A stretch of DNA of 64,000 nucleotides from Symsagittifera roscoffensis (Eukaryota > Xenacoelomorpha > Acoela > Convolutidae). Shown piece by piece: positions 34,482-47,176 of the stretch (its first letter is position 1; each line of letters begins with the position of its first letter). The notes beneath the pieces are model-generated. The model saw only the letters and a list, made by a program, of their open reading frames with translations. It was not told where the DNA came from and ran no database searches. Location of the stretch: positions 10,437,206-10,501,205 of the forward strand of contig NC_087069.1 in NCBI RefSeq assembly GCF_963678635.1, read 5' to 3'. A program made the translations under genes and the position numbers.

Positions 34482-35360
34482 TTGGGGAGGCCTGAGTCAC
34501 AATTAGAGGAAAAGTTTGTTGCAGCGTCGGTTGATCAGTTTCATGAAGCACTCGACTGCTTAAATAATCGTCTAATGGACACAACAAACATTACTCGCAA
34601 TGAAAATGAAAATATTCTAGAACATTCTGAATTAAGAGACAAACTAAACAAAGCACAGGACAAGTAATCCCATGGTTGCTATTGCAACAATTCTTTCCAA
34701 AATCAAACGAGGCTCGACCGGAACAAAAACGGTCAAAACTCACGTCTCTCAAATTCTCAAATTGCGAACAAAACAACTCAAGCAAGACATCTCATAGTAA
34801 ACAGTCGGTTGATATTAAAATAAATGAAAAGGAGAAGAAACTTGCAAAAAATCAGATGGAAGGAAAATCAAAAAAAAGACAGTAAAGTTAATGGATCGTG
34901 AGCGGAGACGGGATCAAATGCTAGAACAAGTAACGGAGACAACCTATCAATGAACAAAAACAGTACAGAGAGAAGCAACAGAAAATGATTGGGACATTCG
35001 GATTCAGATTTACCGCAAATCAAATGGCGGAAAGTAGATATACCTAACAAACGAAAGGGTACATTCAACATCATCACGGTTAGACCAATGAAGCTAATGT
35101 CTTTTAAGGATTTAGTGAGATCAGAGCGAACTGACAAAGTAACACCGGAGAACATGTTGGAATTGGAAGGGTCAACGGAAATGACAAGCTCACAAGGAGA
35201 CATCCCAACAGCGAATGATTCAAAAATCATTGAAGTGGATCTTACTGCTGATACACCGTCAGAAAGTCCAGAAGTAAGCATAATTTCGGGGGGAAAGACC
35301 GAAAGGAAATCGAGACAGGACAACTTCAGGCAGGCCGAACATCGTGAGGACAACAACTAA
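34482..35360 (+). pseudogene. charged linker between RNase H and integrase
   Basis: Three adjoining open pieces (34482-34667, 34676-34885, 34989-35360) encode polar, Lys/Glu-rich sequence without a recognised fold. The last is Ser/Glu-rich (SKIIEVDLTADTPSESPEVS). The integrase zinc-binding HHCC domain expected here is not visible. It may be deleted, or this element carries an unusual long linker. Confidence 0.45.
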
Positions 35361-35499
35361 CTCAATCTTTCGAAACTATTTGATCGAAATCTCCTAGCAG
35401 AATTTACCACAGGAGATACATGGATGGACAGGCTGAGAAGGGTTATAGAGCGAAAAGGTCGACACAGCTTCGAGCTAATGGGCCTTTGTACGAATTCGA

Positions 35500-36085
35500 C
35501 AAGGATATTGTGAATATTGCGTAAAAATTCTGTGCAGTAGGGGACCACAGGGGATGTGGTCTGGTCGAACGAGCAATACAAACTATCAAACGAAGATTGG
35601 GAGTTATGTTAAAGGACGAAAATGTCACATCAAAAAAACTTGCTCTGAGCACAATTCGGGATCTTAGGTGGAGCAAACAAAAGACGATCCAATGTTCACC
35701 ATTTGAAGCTCAGTTCGGACGTCTTTCAAAAACTGAGTTTAAAGTCCTAAGGGATTCGTTTATTAAAAGTTCTGCTCGTTTAGATAAAGAACATCTGGAG
35801 CGTTCAGCACTAACTGCCTCTCAGCTCAAAAAAAGAATTTACCAATCAACAGACAACGTAACAATTGTCAGCAAGGGACTAAGCAGTCGAGAAGTCAGCC
35901 CACTGTTTAAATCTGAAGTGGAATCTGCTGCGAACAATAGGGACCGAGCAGAAGCGTTAAAGACGCTTTTGGAAGCAAATGCTCTGTGGAACGCAACTAG
36001 AAGAGGCACCTCTGCTAACGAATTGAAGTTAATTGTCGATGAAACGAGTACACTGAATCCTGATTTGCGCAAGGAACTCTTTTAG
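35500..36085 (+). pseudogene. gypsy integrase, only the end of the core and C-terminal part
   Basis: Just upstream of 35597 the reading HRGCGLVERAIQTIKRRLG matches the last catalytic-Glu helix of Ty3/gypsy integrases. It is followed by IRDLRWSKQKTIQCSPFEAQFGRLSK, the usual segment after the core. The remainder to 36085 is helical and polar. The first two acidic residues of the DDE triad are not present, so the core has suffered a deletion. Confidence 0.7.
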
Positions 36086-36099
36086 TCATGGGAGTACGG

Positions 36100-37150
36100 T
36101 TTCATTGAAGACGAACCTCAAGAGGACGAGCCAAGATCACCCAACCTATTGAGAAAGGATTGAAATCGAAAGAGTTGAGAGCACTAACAAACCCACTAAA
36201 AAGTAAGGTGTAATCAGAGACTCGCGACACAGTGATGACGGCTGCTGGTGCAGTCTATAGAAAAAGCGACATCGCTCAAACAAAAATTGACACCAGTGAG
36301 CTGAAGGATAAAAGTCCGAAGAAAGGCAACGCAAAAAGAAGCCCACATGGAGATGAGCCTAAAACTGAATCCAAGAAAAAAGAAAGCGGAAAACAAAGAG
36401 CAAATAGCGATTCAGACGAAATGCCGGAAATGAAAGAGAGATCAGAATTGGCTAATGCCGCAGCACGCTACCAAGATTGTCATTCAAATGTCACATCCAA
36501 GGACACAGAGGTAAACGGGGGTCTCAATTTTTCAGTAAAACGGGCAAAATCTAACAATGCGGTACCAGTATTGTAAACTCAAGGAGCTCGGTGTCTATAG
36601 GAGCTACACAAAGTGAGAAAAAGCAAACTTGCCAAGAGGCAAGACGACAGATTGCTGCAACAGCAGCAAATGATTCGAGACCATCCAATGCACAAAACAG
36701 GAGCACGCTGTCATATCCTGCAAAAGCATACCTCTCAAGCTCGTCTACTCCAAGAAAAAAATTAGACGACGAAAGCAAAGAAATCGCGAGGCATACATCA
36801 GCGGATAAAAATCTAGAAACTTTCCAGAGCCGTGACTTGACCACATATGAATGGACCAACCAACCGATCAAGTACTTACGAGAGGTGTACAAAAATCCGC
36901 AGAAGGCATACTGAAATCTACAAATATGGAAGGCTAGAAAAACAAAAACGTTCAACCAGGATTCTCCGATGAATCAGGCGACAGTGACGTTCCAGTGAGA
37001 CGCAGTGAACGTCATACCAAGAATAAGGGGCACAACCGATATGGGAATACGCATCCAAATAAACTGATCAGCTCTCAGCAGGAGATAACAGAATTCAACA
37101 AGGCAGCTCTGGAGGCGTATAGAACGAAACACAAAACAGGCAACCTTTAG
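36100..37150 (+). pseudogene. Lys/Ser/Glu-rich downstream ORF region of the gypsy element
   Basis: Pieces at 36232-36576 and 36591-36914 encode highly charged sequence (SELKDKSPKKGNAKRSPHGD; EMPEMKERSELANAAARYQD). No transmembrane segment or envelope feature is seen. It resembles a disordered nucleic-acid-binding or Gag-like tail downstream of integrase. I do not recognise a family. Confidence 0.4.
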
Positions 37151-37446
37151 AACAGATGTTAAAAAACCAGTGGATAAAAAACTGGGCTTACTCGAAAAAA
37201 AAACTTTTTAGGCGAAAACTTGGAAGCAAAGCCCTGGATATTTCGAGAACATGGAATGCATCGTGACGGATCCCTCTGAATTTTTAAGCCGACATACCGA
37301 AAAACAAAAAGAGAAAAAAAAGTTGACTCGAATTCAATAAATGACAAATTAATTTTGCAAAACTAATTACACTGAGTAGCAAAACTCATATTTATTTACT
37401 AAAATTTTAAAATTATACTATATAAAATACAGTTAACCATAAGAAG

Positions 37447-37752
37447 TGTGGTACGTCACATACTGCATGTGCAGTAACCAATGTTGACCTCGCTGCACAC
37501 TAACCTTGGGACTCATTTTGCTATCTGTAATTCTATTGTTAGTAACTTAGTATCAAGGTCATTTGGTGTGGAACATCGAATCGACTTATTTCAGTTGTTG
37601 TTGAGCTCTACTACGTACAAAAGATACGGTAACATGAGCTGGTTCAAGTAACGGATAAATATAGAAAAGAAAAAAATTAATTTCAAAGACTGAACTAACT
37701 CTTTGAACTAAATCTGTTTTCAACTGAGTGTACAGCCTTAGTTACCTTACCA
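37447..37752 (+). repeat. 3' LTR of Ty3/gypsy element (306 bp, TG...CA)
   Basis: It begins TGTGGTACGTCACATACTGC and ends TTACCA, the usual TG...CA ends. It aligns with 31091-31358 with modest divergence and a few small indels. A purine-rich run (AAACAAAAAGAGAAAAAAAAG) lies about 125 bp upstream rather than directly at the LTR edge. Confidence 0.9.
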
Positions 37753-39064
37753 CAAATAGTAACAGAATGTGAAATACTGGTGAGTAGAAAAATTGCTTAA
37801 AAATCTACAGACAGGTTAGTGTGATTTTGCAACGATTGATTAAAATAAAATATTAGTTAGATTGTCTTATTTTGAAAAAACCGACGAGGCTTAAACATAA
37901 ACTTAGTTGTTTTCCTCGAAACTTTCAAAACTTGAATACCTATGCAAAAGTATCGCAGGCTGCGATATATCGATTTTTTTCCAGAGAAAAAATTAACCAA
38001 AAAGTGGAAGTATCGAAGCTCTGCTGCCAAAAATTGGACTATAACTCGGCGGAAACGTATTTCTAAAGGAATGGGAATTAGACGACAAGCAAATTAGACG
38101 ACCATTAACACTCAATATAGACGATAACTCTTGTTGAATTGAGACGATAAGAACTTGGCCAACAACTTTTTTGTTTACAATGAAGTTGAACAAAAACAAA
38201 ACAAAAAGAGTATATTATCAAGGAACTCATCAAAATTATTATCGTAATTTAACTATAAAACATTAAGTCGAAAAGTGTAGTACACTTTTGAAGTGCATAA
38301 ATTATATAACTCTGACAAAAATAACCTGATTTGCAGTTGGTCAAGTTTTATTTACTCAAACAAAAATTAATTTAAGTGTGTGAACAATGTTCACGCAATT
38401 TAAACGCAAGCTATCGTCTAAATTCCGTTACTTTTTGATCGTAAAAGTTTTTTTGAAGCCTAATTTTCTAGCCCCGATATTTCGTAGTGTTTTTCAAGAA
38501 CCCTCAAATTTTTTGACGAAATGCGCATGAAATTATGCCTAAATATAAACACTAAACACAGAAATGAATTGCCAGATCAAAAAATCACTTACGTTTTAGA
38601 AAGAGTTTTGAGTATAGTGCTTGGATTGAAGGCCTTACAACTTGAGTTTGCCATTTAAGTTTAGGCTGGAGGTTGTTCACATGGTCTATCTAGACTAGGG
38701 ATTTATTGTGTCACATGGACCTTCTTGGTTTTCCAAAAATTTTAACCGTCTTTTCACAAATTTGAACTCATATATGAGTTTTTCTTATTAGATTTAGCTA
38801 GCATCAACGCCATATCATTTTCCGGGTTTTTCATATTAAGAAAAAAAAGCTTATCATACTATTTCGTACTATTTAACAGACCAAAAAAGATTACTATGAA
38901 AATAGCATGTTAACAATTTTTTTCAAAATTTGAAATATTATGATAAGCATTTTTTCCATCAATGAAATTACCAAAAATTATTTGTTAAACTGCATTTGGT
39001 GATTTTTGGTGAAAAAAAGGCTTGTTTTTTAAAAAGCTTACAAAAAAAACATCATACAAGTTTC
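37753..39064. other. noncoding interval
   Basis: I see nothing coding. A short cluster of AGACGAY words lies at 38080-38140 (GACGACAAGC, AGACGACCATT, AGACGATAACTC, AGACGATAAGA). Confidence 0.5.
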
Positions 39065-41690
39065 ACATTGGCGCAGTATATGAGTAATGATTGGGCGGCC
39101 GCCCCCATGTTTCAATATCGGGAAAAGAGCATCCGGTCACCAAACTATGGATTGAAATAATTAAAAGTTTTTTCAAGGTAATGTATCAAAATAGGGAATA
39201 GTTTGAAAAGCTTTTGGCGCCCAATTTTCAAAAAAATTTTGGCGCATGAGTTTTTCAATACATCAATTTTAAAAACCTCTTGTGAAAACATCCAAGTATT
39301 AAGATTTGTTATACTAATGTTCTAAGCAGCTGAAATTATACTGAAACTATGCTGAAACCAAAATAAAAAACACTTAAATTCCAATGGAAGTATAAAAATC
39401 ACTGCAACGTTTAGAGCTTTACCGCAATTTACGCGTGATAACTAGAGGTTCCACGGTTCAGTATGGATTGCTTCATTCAGAACTTCCCCTTTCGGGTAAA
39501 AGTTTTTCAGTCCTCAGAATTACAATTGAAAACAAAAGCATCTGTTAGGAGTTTTAGATCTTTTTAACACAAAAAACCGATCATCTTATAAGTTGTAAGA
39601 TTTTGAAACGGTGATAGTGACAATATTTTCAATCCAAGTAGTTCTTTCAGTTGCCTTCAGTTCTTCTGTGGGATTTGATTTGAAGTCAAAAATCGTTACA
39701 ATACTAAACAACTTCTGCTCTTCAGTATGAGGAAAGTTGCTCTTCAGTGTAAGGAAAATTGAATGCGTCCAGTTGCTCGAATATTGTTTTCCGTAGTGTG
39801 CACGCAGTTTTATGATAAGCATTTCGAACTAGATTTTAACTTGTTGGAAGATATCTGTTGAAGTTGTCTGATCTGTTGAAGAAACTGTCACAGCTGGAAA
39901 ATCGAAAGTATCAGTATTGTTCCTTTGAATTATATGGTTGTTGCACCTTAGCAACTTCATGGTTTTCACAACTTTTCTAATTCTTCGCCTAGCTAATTCT
40001 CTATATTTTTCTTCCTCTTGAATGTCAAAATTATATATGAGTCTTTTGCGATCAATTTTTTCCTCGACTAGAGGTAAAACTTTGATGGAAACTCCGCGAG
40101 AGTTCTTTGGATTGTAACCAGATTTTGTTATAAACGCTGTGAGCAGCTGAGATGCGTGAGCATGGAGGCTTTTATGGCCATGTAAATGCATTGTTAGTGC
40201 ACGTAAAAGACAGAGGTGATCTTTTTATGGTTGTTTTATTTTTCCAGACACATGACGGCTTACTTAATAATTTGTCAATAAACATTTGGGTAATACGAAG
40301 TCAGGATAAGCCATCGGAATATTTTTAGTAGTGCAGCGAAAGTTGTCTGAACTTACACCAATTTCAACCTCCACTTTGTGTTCTGACGTTCTTGAGTGCA
40401 TCGCTCTGCGATATCAATTTTTTCAACTTTTCCCTGGATTGTTTTTAAATGGGAATTTGTTCATAGTAAATGCGCTTTTTCAAAGAGATTATGATTTTTT
40501 TTGCGTGCGTGGTAATAACGATAATTTCCCATTTTCCCGTTTCGACATGACGCAGAACAAATCAAAGTGCAATATTGTTTTATGCAGCGGAATCCAGTTG
40601 GTTAATAATTCATATAGCTTTTAGTTGATTATTTCACTAAAAACTTGGGTTTGGAGTTTAACTTCCTGTATCTTCTATTTTCATTTTCTGTATCCACCAG
40701 AAAAATTTTGCAAGCACTGACCTGAACTCCTCTCTCATGAGTTCTCTTCATCTTCTCATTACTCCTCCACTCTTCTGTTAAAGTCCACTACAGTATCACT
40801 GAGTTTTCGTTGCTTAATTGATTGTTCCTCTCTCCGATGTAATTGGAGAGAAAACTAATTCCTTCTCACAAGACGGGCAAACCGTTGATTAATTGAAAAT
40901 TGAGGAGACAAGCTTCTTGGCAGCATGATAGTTCATTTCTTACTGTTTGAAAGTAAAAATACCTACGATCAGTACAAAAAACTAATGACTTCAGAGACTC
41001 CACATTTCACTTTCTCGTTTCTATTCAACCACAGCATAAAAAAAATGGAAATTTTAAATTTTAATTTGTACTGAAAACAAGAATTTAGTAATCGGTACAC
41101 ATCAAAATGGCCGACTTGAAGTGTCCCAGAAGTTTTATTTGAAGATCTATGCTTATTTGGATTTTTTAGCAAAAATGACTTTTTTGTTCTTTTTGTTAAG
41201 TAACGTATAAAACAATTGTATAAAAAATCAGAATGAATTCAATTATATTTGCTGTTGCTACCAAAATTTTTATTTGATTTCTATCACGGTTTGGAAAAAA
41301 AATACTTTTTCGGAAAATGAGTAAATGTAAAAAAACCAATAGGTTTTCTTGAATTTTCTTTTATTGATGAAATAGACTCCTACTTATATCACATTGCGAA
41401 CTTTTAGTATATTCCAGAGAATTTGGAAATAATCAACAAAATTTTACAATAAATTATCGAAGACTCTTTTCAATCCCTACCGCATACCCGAGTTTGTCAA
41501 TACTCGCCAGCAAAAATCTTTGTTCTTTCGTTTCTTCAAAAACGTTTGAAATCTTAAAAAATTTGGTTTGACATAAGATTTCAGAAGACATGCAATGAAA
41601 AATTTGTCAACTTTGGGCTTTCCTCTCAAGTCTCAACTAAAATCTAACAATTTGGCTACCTACTCATTGATCATTTTACGCATCTTGTCA
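39065..41690 (-). pseudogene. internally deleted, decayed copy of the polymerase element at 56-62 kb
   Basis: The left edge (39073-39450) aligns with 56.08-56.58 kb. At about 39480 a short remnant of the polymerase C-terminus (TTTCGGGTAAAAG) jumps directly to sequence equivalent to 59.35 kb, a deletion of about 2.7 kb removing the whole palm. From there 39586-40191 matches the exonuclease I and upstream region (IFDFKSN; TEELKATERTTWIEN; LHGHKSLHAHASQLLTAFI). The part at 40236-40980 matches the zinc-finger N-terminus. At 41339-41690 it matches the divergent plus-strand ORF at 61253-61804 (TTATTGATGAAATAGA...). Stops and frameshifts are everywhere. It is a non-autonomous, long-dead derivative in the same orientation as its relative. 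Confidence 0.8.
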
Positions 41691-42715
41691 CAAAATTGAT
41701 TTTTTTCACAGTTTGCAGAAAGAAGTGAAACAGTTTCAGCATCATGTTGAAACAAATTGAAATTTTTATTTCAAATAGTAAAATTTTGAAAAATTATTTG
41801 GATGTTGTTCAAAAAACTGAACTGTTTTTGTTAAATTATAGAAACAATTGGAAGAAAACTGCACAACTTGCTTGAAAATTTCACAGACTTTCACAGTTTT
41901 GTCCAATTCTCGGAGTTTTTTGGTAATTTTGTATACATTTGAGAGAAAAATAGAATTTTTTATTTGTTTCTTCAGAAACTGACAGTATCAGGATTTTCAA
42001 ATCCAAAACCATCAATGAAACAGTCAAATAATTTCAACAAATCGAGTTCACATTTTGAGTTTTGTACTGTACGAGCTTTTTTGTGCAATTTTGAACCAAT
42101 ATTTCGTGTGGAAGCCAGCTTACAGTTAAAAACACATAATGACGTTTGAGTTCTTAGCATAACAGTCTTCTCTTTGCAAAATTTTGCTATTTTTTGCTCA
42201 TTTTCAGAGTGTAAAGACAATCAAAATTTTGGTATGGGAAAAGAAATTTAACTAACCGGTTTAAAGTTTGATCATACTTCTAAATTGAAATTATCAGAAG
42301 TATGTCAAATTTAAAATTATCGAAGGAACAGTAAGAATAGAGACCTAATATTCGTAAGTTAATTTATAATTTACTTGAAAACAACCTGAAACAGAACTAA
42401 AAAGCAATTTTTTGCGGTAATCGGAAAAAAAAAACATCTGAGAAGAGTTTGACACATTCCATTTAGTTTCCGCTTTTGGTTAGTTGAATGACCCATACTT
42501 ATACTACCCATTTCAATTAACCTTAAAATTTTCATTTCATTTCATTTCAGCTTATCAGTTATACAGTAATTGCCATTTTTGATACTAATTCCATATAAGG
42601 AAACCATAATGACCCATGCAGTTTTTTCTTTCCATTTTCATTTAATCTCAAAATAATTTCACTCATTTCTCCTCGTCTGATTTTTTTTTTTTCAATTCAA
42701 AAGTATTCAAGAAAA
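41691..42715. other. noncoding interval
   Basis: No recognisable gene. A short inverted repeat (CATACTTCT ... AGAAGTATG) lies at 42272-42304, and a T/C-rich stretch precedes the ORF at 42716. Confidence 0.45.
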
Positions 42716-43009
42716 ATGAGTTGGAGCAACTCAAAAACAGACAGCAAGTTTGCTTCGGTGAAAAATAGGAATACGCGTTCTCGGCAGATAGAAAAACTGT
42801 TATTTATGATGTTGAAAACTTTGAACTCGTTCTTATATTGGAAGCCACTTCTGGCAAAGAGTCAAATATGGATCAGGAGCTTGCCAACTGCAGCAGCAAT
42901 TAACATTAGAAGTCAAGATTGTGTCACGAGGAACAAGTATAATGTTAACAATCCTCCCTGTATTCGAACTCAACTCTTCGCTGCACAAGAAAATGAAGCA
43001 ATGAGTTAA
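42716..43009 (+). CDS. hypothetical 97-aa ORF of doubtful reality
   Basis: The ORF starts at a true ATG after a pyrimidine-rich tract and ends at TAA 43007. The product is basic and shows no family. A neighbouring frame from about 42767 also reads as protein-like acidic sequence (FSADRKTVIYDVENFELVLI) before stopping, and the third frame continues similarly. The real gene, if any, may therefore be frame-broken. It lies about 1 kb beyond the decayed divergent ORF, a position loosely like that of the orphan gene at 62.4 kb, but I see no convincing homology. Confidence 0.25.
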   Translation: MSWSNSKTDSKFASVKNRNTRSRQIEKLLFMMLKTLNSFLYWKPLLAKSQIWIRSLPTAAAINIRSQDCVTRNKYNVNNPPCIRTQLFAAQENEAMS

Positions 43010-43499
43010 GTTGCTAAAGTTAAAAAACAATTTCGAACAAGTTAAAAGAAAACTTTCAAATTTTGGAGGATGGAAGAATTTTTGTTCGTTGACAATTTTG
43101 ATAAACCTTAAATTAGTTTATTCATGAAATTTTTTACTTGTCTTCACCTAGTATTCTAGTTTAAAATTATAAATGCGTTTTAGTTGAAATACTGTTTTTT
43201 TTATAAAAATTTTTTCTTAAAAGTTCACAATAAATTGGGTTTTTGCATTTTGTCTTACAAAAAAAGTTATAAGAATTTTCGCCAATTGTTATGAATCACA
43301 AATGTTGCAATTTGGTAGATTTTGAATGTAATTTCTCGAAAATTGCACTTTGAGTTGAAGAAGACAAGTTCCATTGGATATCGATCCGACAAGAAAAAAA
43401 TAGATCCTAGCGAACGTCGTAGAAATGGTAATCAATTGAGAAATAATCAATCTTTACGGTTATAGAGGGAAAAAAGATAATTTGCTCGAGATAACTCCC

Positions 43500-44260
43500 T
43501 CATTAAAAGGTTATGAAGAGACATTCAATAAGATTTGCGTCATTTTTGACGAATTCATTGAAGAAAACGAACGGCCAAAAATTGAATGGAACGCTCAAAA
43601 ATTTTGACATTATGAAGCAAGATTTTATGCCAAAATGAATAAAGAAAAATTCTGATTTTTGTACCTGTTTTGTTTTGGACCCGGATAAAAATTTGAAAGA
43701 AATGGACCAAAATTTTGATGCTAGTATGTGCAATCGTTCGAATAGTTTTACCAATAAAATTCTAGAAAACGTTGACCTCAAAAACAAATTTTTTGAGATT
43801 ATGAAGCAAAATTTTTTTGTCAAAATCGAACAGAAAAGTTTGTTTCTTTGTACCTGTTTTCTTTTTCGAAGCGTACGTAAATTTGAAACAAACAGACCAA
43901 CGTTTTCTTTTTGCAAACGCCACATAGATTTTTTTGCAAACGCTTTTGATTAAGGATATCATGAACGAAGTTCACGGAAATTTTTTGGACCTTCATGTGT
44001 TGGACCTCTTTTAGTTTTTTATACTTTTGATGCTATTATGTGCAATCGTTCATAGAATTTCACCCACAACATGTTGATAACGACGGCCTCAATTACAAAT
44101 TCTAGCATCATTAACGATTGCACTGGAGAAATTGAACGGACAGAAATTGATTGACATCCCCACAATTTTTGAGATTATGAAGCAAAAGTTTTGAACAAAT
44201 TCGAATATCTGTTTATTTGTACCTGTTATCTTTTGCACCCGGATAGAAAGTCTTCAGATT
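43500..44260. repeat. degenerate ~188-bp tandem repeat
   Basis: A block containing TATGAAGCAAAATTTT, TTTGTACCTGTTTTCTTTTG, CCCGGATARAAA and TGATGCTAGTATGTGCAATCGTTC recurs. The TATGAAGCAA word is near 43612, 43800 and 44175, consistent with a period of about 188 bp with one unit decayed. ORFs at 43675-43953 and 44191-44535 fall in it; the latter (HFDLTPLDLEIYYAERSGYC) is open for 114 codons without a recognised family. Confidence 0.6.
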
Positions 44261-44792
44261 ATATGCATTTCGACTTGACTCCACTGGATCTGGAAATCTA
44301 CTACGCAGAAAGATCTGGATATTGTTATATTGCACCTATGTATCCCAGTTCAAATTTTCGATGGACAAACTGTATGATAATTCTTTTTTCTTCCCAAAAA
44401 TTTCAAAGCAACACCCCAATGTACTCGGTGCTCAAATCTTCTCTATGGAGTCAGTTGGAGCAGCAGATACAAAAAAAAACTGAAATAGTGGAAAATCTAT
44501 TAGCTTCAAAATCAGAATTTTTTGCAAAAGGTTAAGAACATTGTAACACTTTGTGAGTCTTTTTGGAAAAAAAATTGAGAACTTTGATTACTATGTAGCT
44601 CAAAACTGCATAATTTGATATTCAAAGACGAAGAATATGGTTAGAAGTGTAGCAATTACCCATTTTATTATGCAAAAGTTTCTTCTTTGTTCAAAAAGAA
44701 AAGCTTTTGCATACGGAACTTGGACTCAATGTTTTGAACCAAACTGTAAATCAAAACAGTTCATGAAAGTTGTTGGACATTGATGTTTCCGA

Positions 44793-47176
44793 CATCTTCA
44801 AGTTATTTATGCCAATTTTTTTAGAGCTATGGTGCTAGTATATTCAATCTTTTGAATAAGGCTACCCACAACATGTTACGAAACGATGATTTGAGCAGCT
44901 ATCAAGTAGAGTCCTTTATAAATTTTATCTTCTTCAAAACTATAAAACAAACCCTATAAACTTTAAACAATATCAAGTACCTTCTCCAAAACTATACAGC
45001 CAGGGAACAAATTTTTATTTTGATAGTTGGTCAAAGTGGACCGGGAAACTTTAAAACACCGTTTGGCAAAACAAATTTACTTTTATCAACAATTTCAACC
45101 TCATCATAGTCAGATGCGACGAAACGACTAAAATTCATCCAAGGAGTACAGTTTGGCCTATTTGAAAAACTTCTAAGCAAGAGAGACAGGTATATGCTTG
45201 TGTTTGATAATTTCTGTGAAGAAGTTTTAAGTTCTCAGCAGTTTTTGAGTTCTCAGTTGCTACTGCTGAAAGACACAGGGGTGTGAAAACATTATATAGC
45301 AAACACCATAAATTTCTTCAAGCAAGTCGGAAAAAGAAATTAGAGTCTTGATTTTCTCAATATTTCAAAGTTTTCAAGTAGTGAAATATCAATAAAATTC
45401 AGATTTTACAAAAAAAAACTTCTCTCTCCAAAAGATCAATCAATTTGATACACTTACGAGAAAATAAAAATAGGATGAAAAGGAAGAAAAAGAGAGACTG
45501 TACAAAAATTTTAGTTCAATTTACAGTGATGTAAACGCAAGGTTAAAAAATTTAACATCAAGTGTCTCGTTGATTTTGAATTTGAAATTTTTTAGAATAA
45601 AATTGATTCAGCCAGAAAACACCTCATAATATAATCGAGATACAAAAAAAATCTAAGGTAGACTTTTTAGGAGCTCAAAAGCAAAAAAGAGCCAAATTTT
45701 CAGATATTTATTTCATCATTTTGGTAGCTACTCAAATTCCACCTAAACTTGTTATCAAGAAGAATGCCAAAGCAGAACACAGAGGAACTTGGATCCCTTT
45801 CAAAAAATTGGAAAAACAAGACTTAACAGATTGTATTCTAGGGCTTTCTTACAAACCAAGACATCGTATACAACAATTGTTGCATCAATCATACGTTTCC
45901 AATCATGGTGAATAAGTTTTTCCCGATAGCAATAATTTGTTTTTATCTTATATTGATTTTTAGAATTTTTATCAATTTTGTAAAACACAATGTTTAGCTA
46001 GTTTCTTATGCTTCATTTAAATGTAGCCATAGTCCGAATGTAGCCCGAATAGTAGCCATAGTTTCTTACAACTTTTCTACCGTGTGGGTAGAAAGTTATG
46101 TTGAAGAAAATTGGGAGTTTGCATTTTCAGAATTAACGTCTATTTCATTGTACCAAAACAATACTGAAGGAAAAAATACATTCACAGATGTGATAGAAGC
46201 TTCTGAGGAAAAAAAAAAGATTGAACTGGAAAGACTGAGATGCATATTTGTGGCATTTTTGTTGATATAGTTTCAGCCAAGAGCGAAAAAATTGACAGGT
46301 GCACAGAAATTTAAATAAATTGAATTTATGTAACATTAGATAGGACTACATAAAAAGTAGCCATTCATTTACCTGAGGATCAATTAGTGTGTTTCATTCA
46401 AATTGCTGATTTAAGTCGATTTTTTGATAAATTATCAGTCTTTTACGGTTTATCAGACCTCTACATTGACCAAATTTTAAAATTTTTCAGAAACTTTAAA
46501 TCATTCATTGTATCAAAATAGAACTAAGAAATCGTACAGGCCAACAATTGTTGTTCAAAATTTCGGATTATCGATTTCGATTTCTACTTCACACGAAAGG
46601 GCTGCTCAAAGCTCAGCTATTTCTTCCATTTTTGTGAACATAAAGGACGGCGTGAGAAGTTGTAAGATTGCAAAATAAGTTGCGAAATAAGTTGAAACAA
46701 AAACAGCTCGAAATCAGTTAGAAGGTGGAAAAAAGGCAACTAAGCTTTGAAATATTAGGGTCAGTAGTCAAAAATTAGGTCGTAAGAGATTTCGCAGTTT
46801 TGTAACATTGCAAAGACAACTTTGACGATATAAAATGAGTATAAATCAAAGTATTCACTTTTGGACTAGAGAGTTTACAAACTCTTCTTTGGAGATTTTT
46901 GATAAAAACCAAACCCAGTTTTGGAAACAAATATTTCATCTTAGATAGAAAAAGTATTTTCCCTTACTTCTCTAGTTAAGGTAGAATCGAATTTGGTTTT
47001 TAGGCGAAGCTTAGTCTCTATTTAGAAATGCGATATACCCACCTTCGTATAAAACTTCAATTATTGAAAGGAAGGTCGTTTGATGCTTTCAAAAAAGAAA
47101 AATCATAAAATCAAAGGATGACTATGATGAGGAGCCGGAACTTTACTCAACTTATACCAACATTCTACTACATTCT
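44793..47176 (+). repeat. 2.4-kb tandem duplication, copy 1
   Basis: It starts at CATCTTCAAGTTATTTATGCC and ends just before the same word at 47177. It is nearly identical to copy 2 but lacks about 37 bp near 45049 that copy 2 has (an ATTTCATCTGATTTTTGATT stretch). It contains the exon-like ORF at 45703-45915 and another open stretch at 46082-46270. Confidence 0.95.
45703..45915 (+). CDS. exon-like ORF in the 2.4-kb repeat (copy 1)
   Basis: The frame opens after the acceptor-like CAAATTTTCAG and runs to TGA/TAA at 45913 with balanced, protein-like composition (LVATQIPPKLVIKKNAKAEH, then GTWIPFKKLEKQDLTDC). A donor-like CATG/GTGAAT overlaps the end. The identical peptide is preserved in copy 2 (48142-48336), as expected from a recent duplication. 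I recognise no family; it may be an exon of an unknown gene or of a decayed transposon. Confidence 0.35.
   Translation, partial: DIYFIILVATQIPPKLVIKKNAKAEHRGTWIPFKKLEKQDLTDCILGLSYKPRHRIQQLLHQSYVSNHGE

Noticed and set aside
34868-36955. Several minus-strand ORFs of 60-160 codons
   Set aside because: Antisense to the gypsy Pol/downstream frames; Ser/Phe/Leu-rich composition is typical of such shadows.
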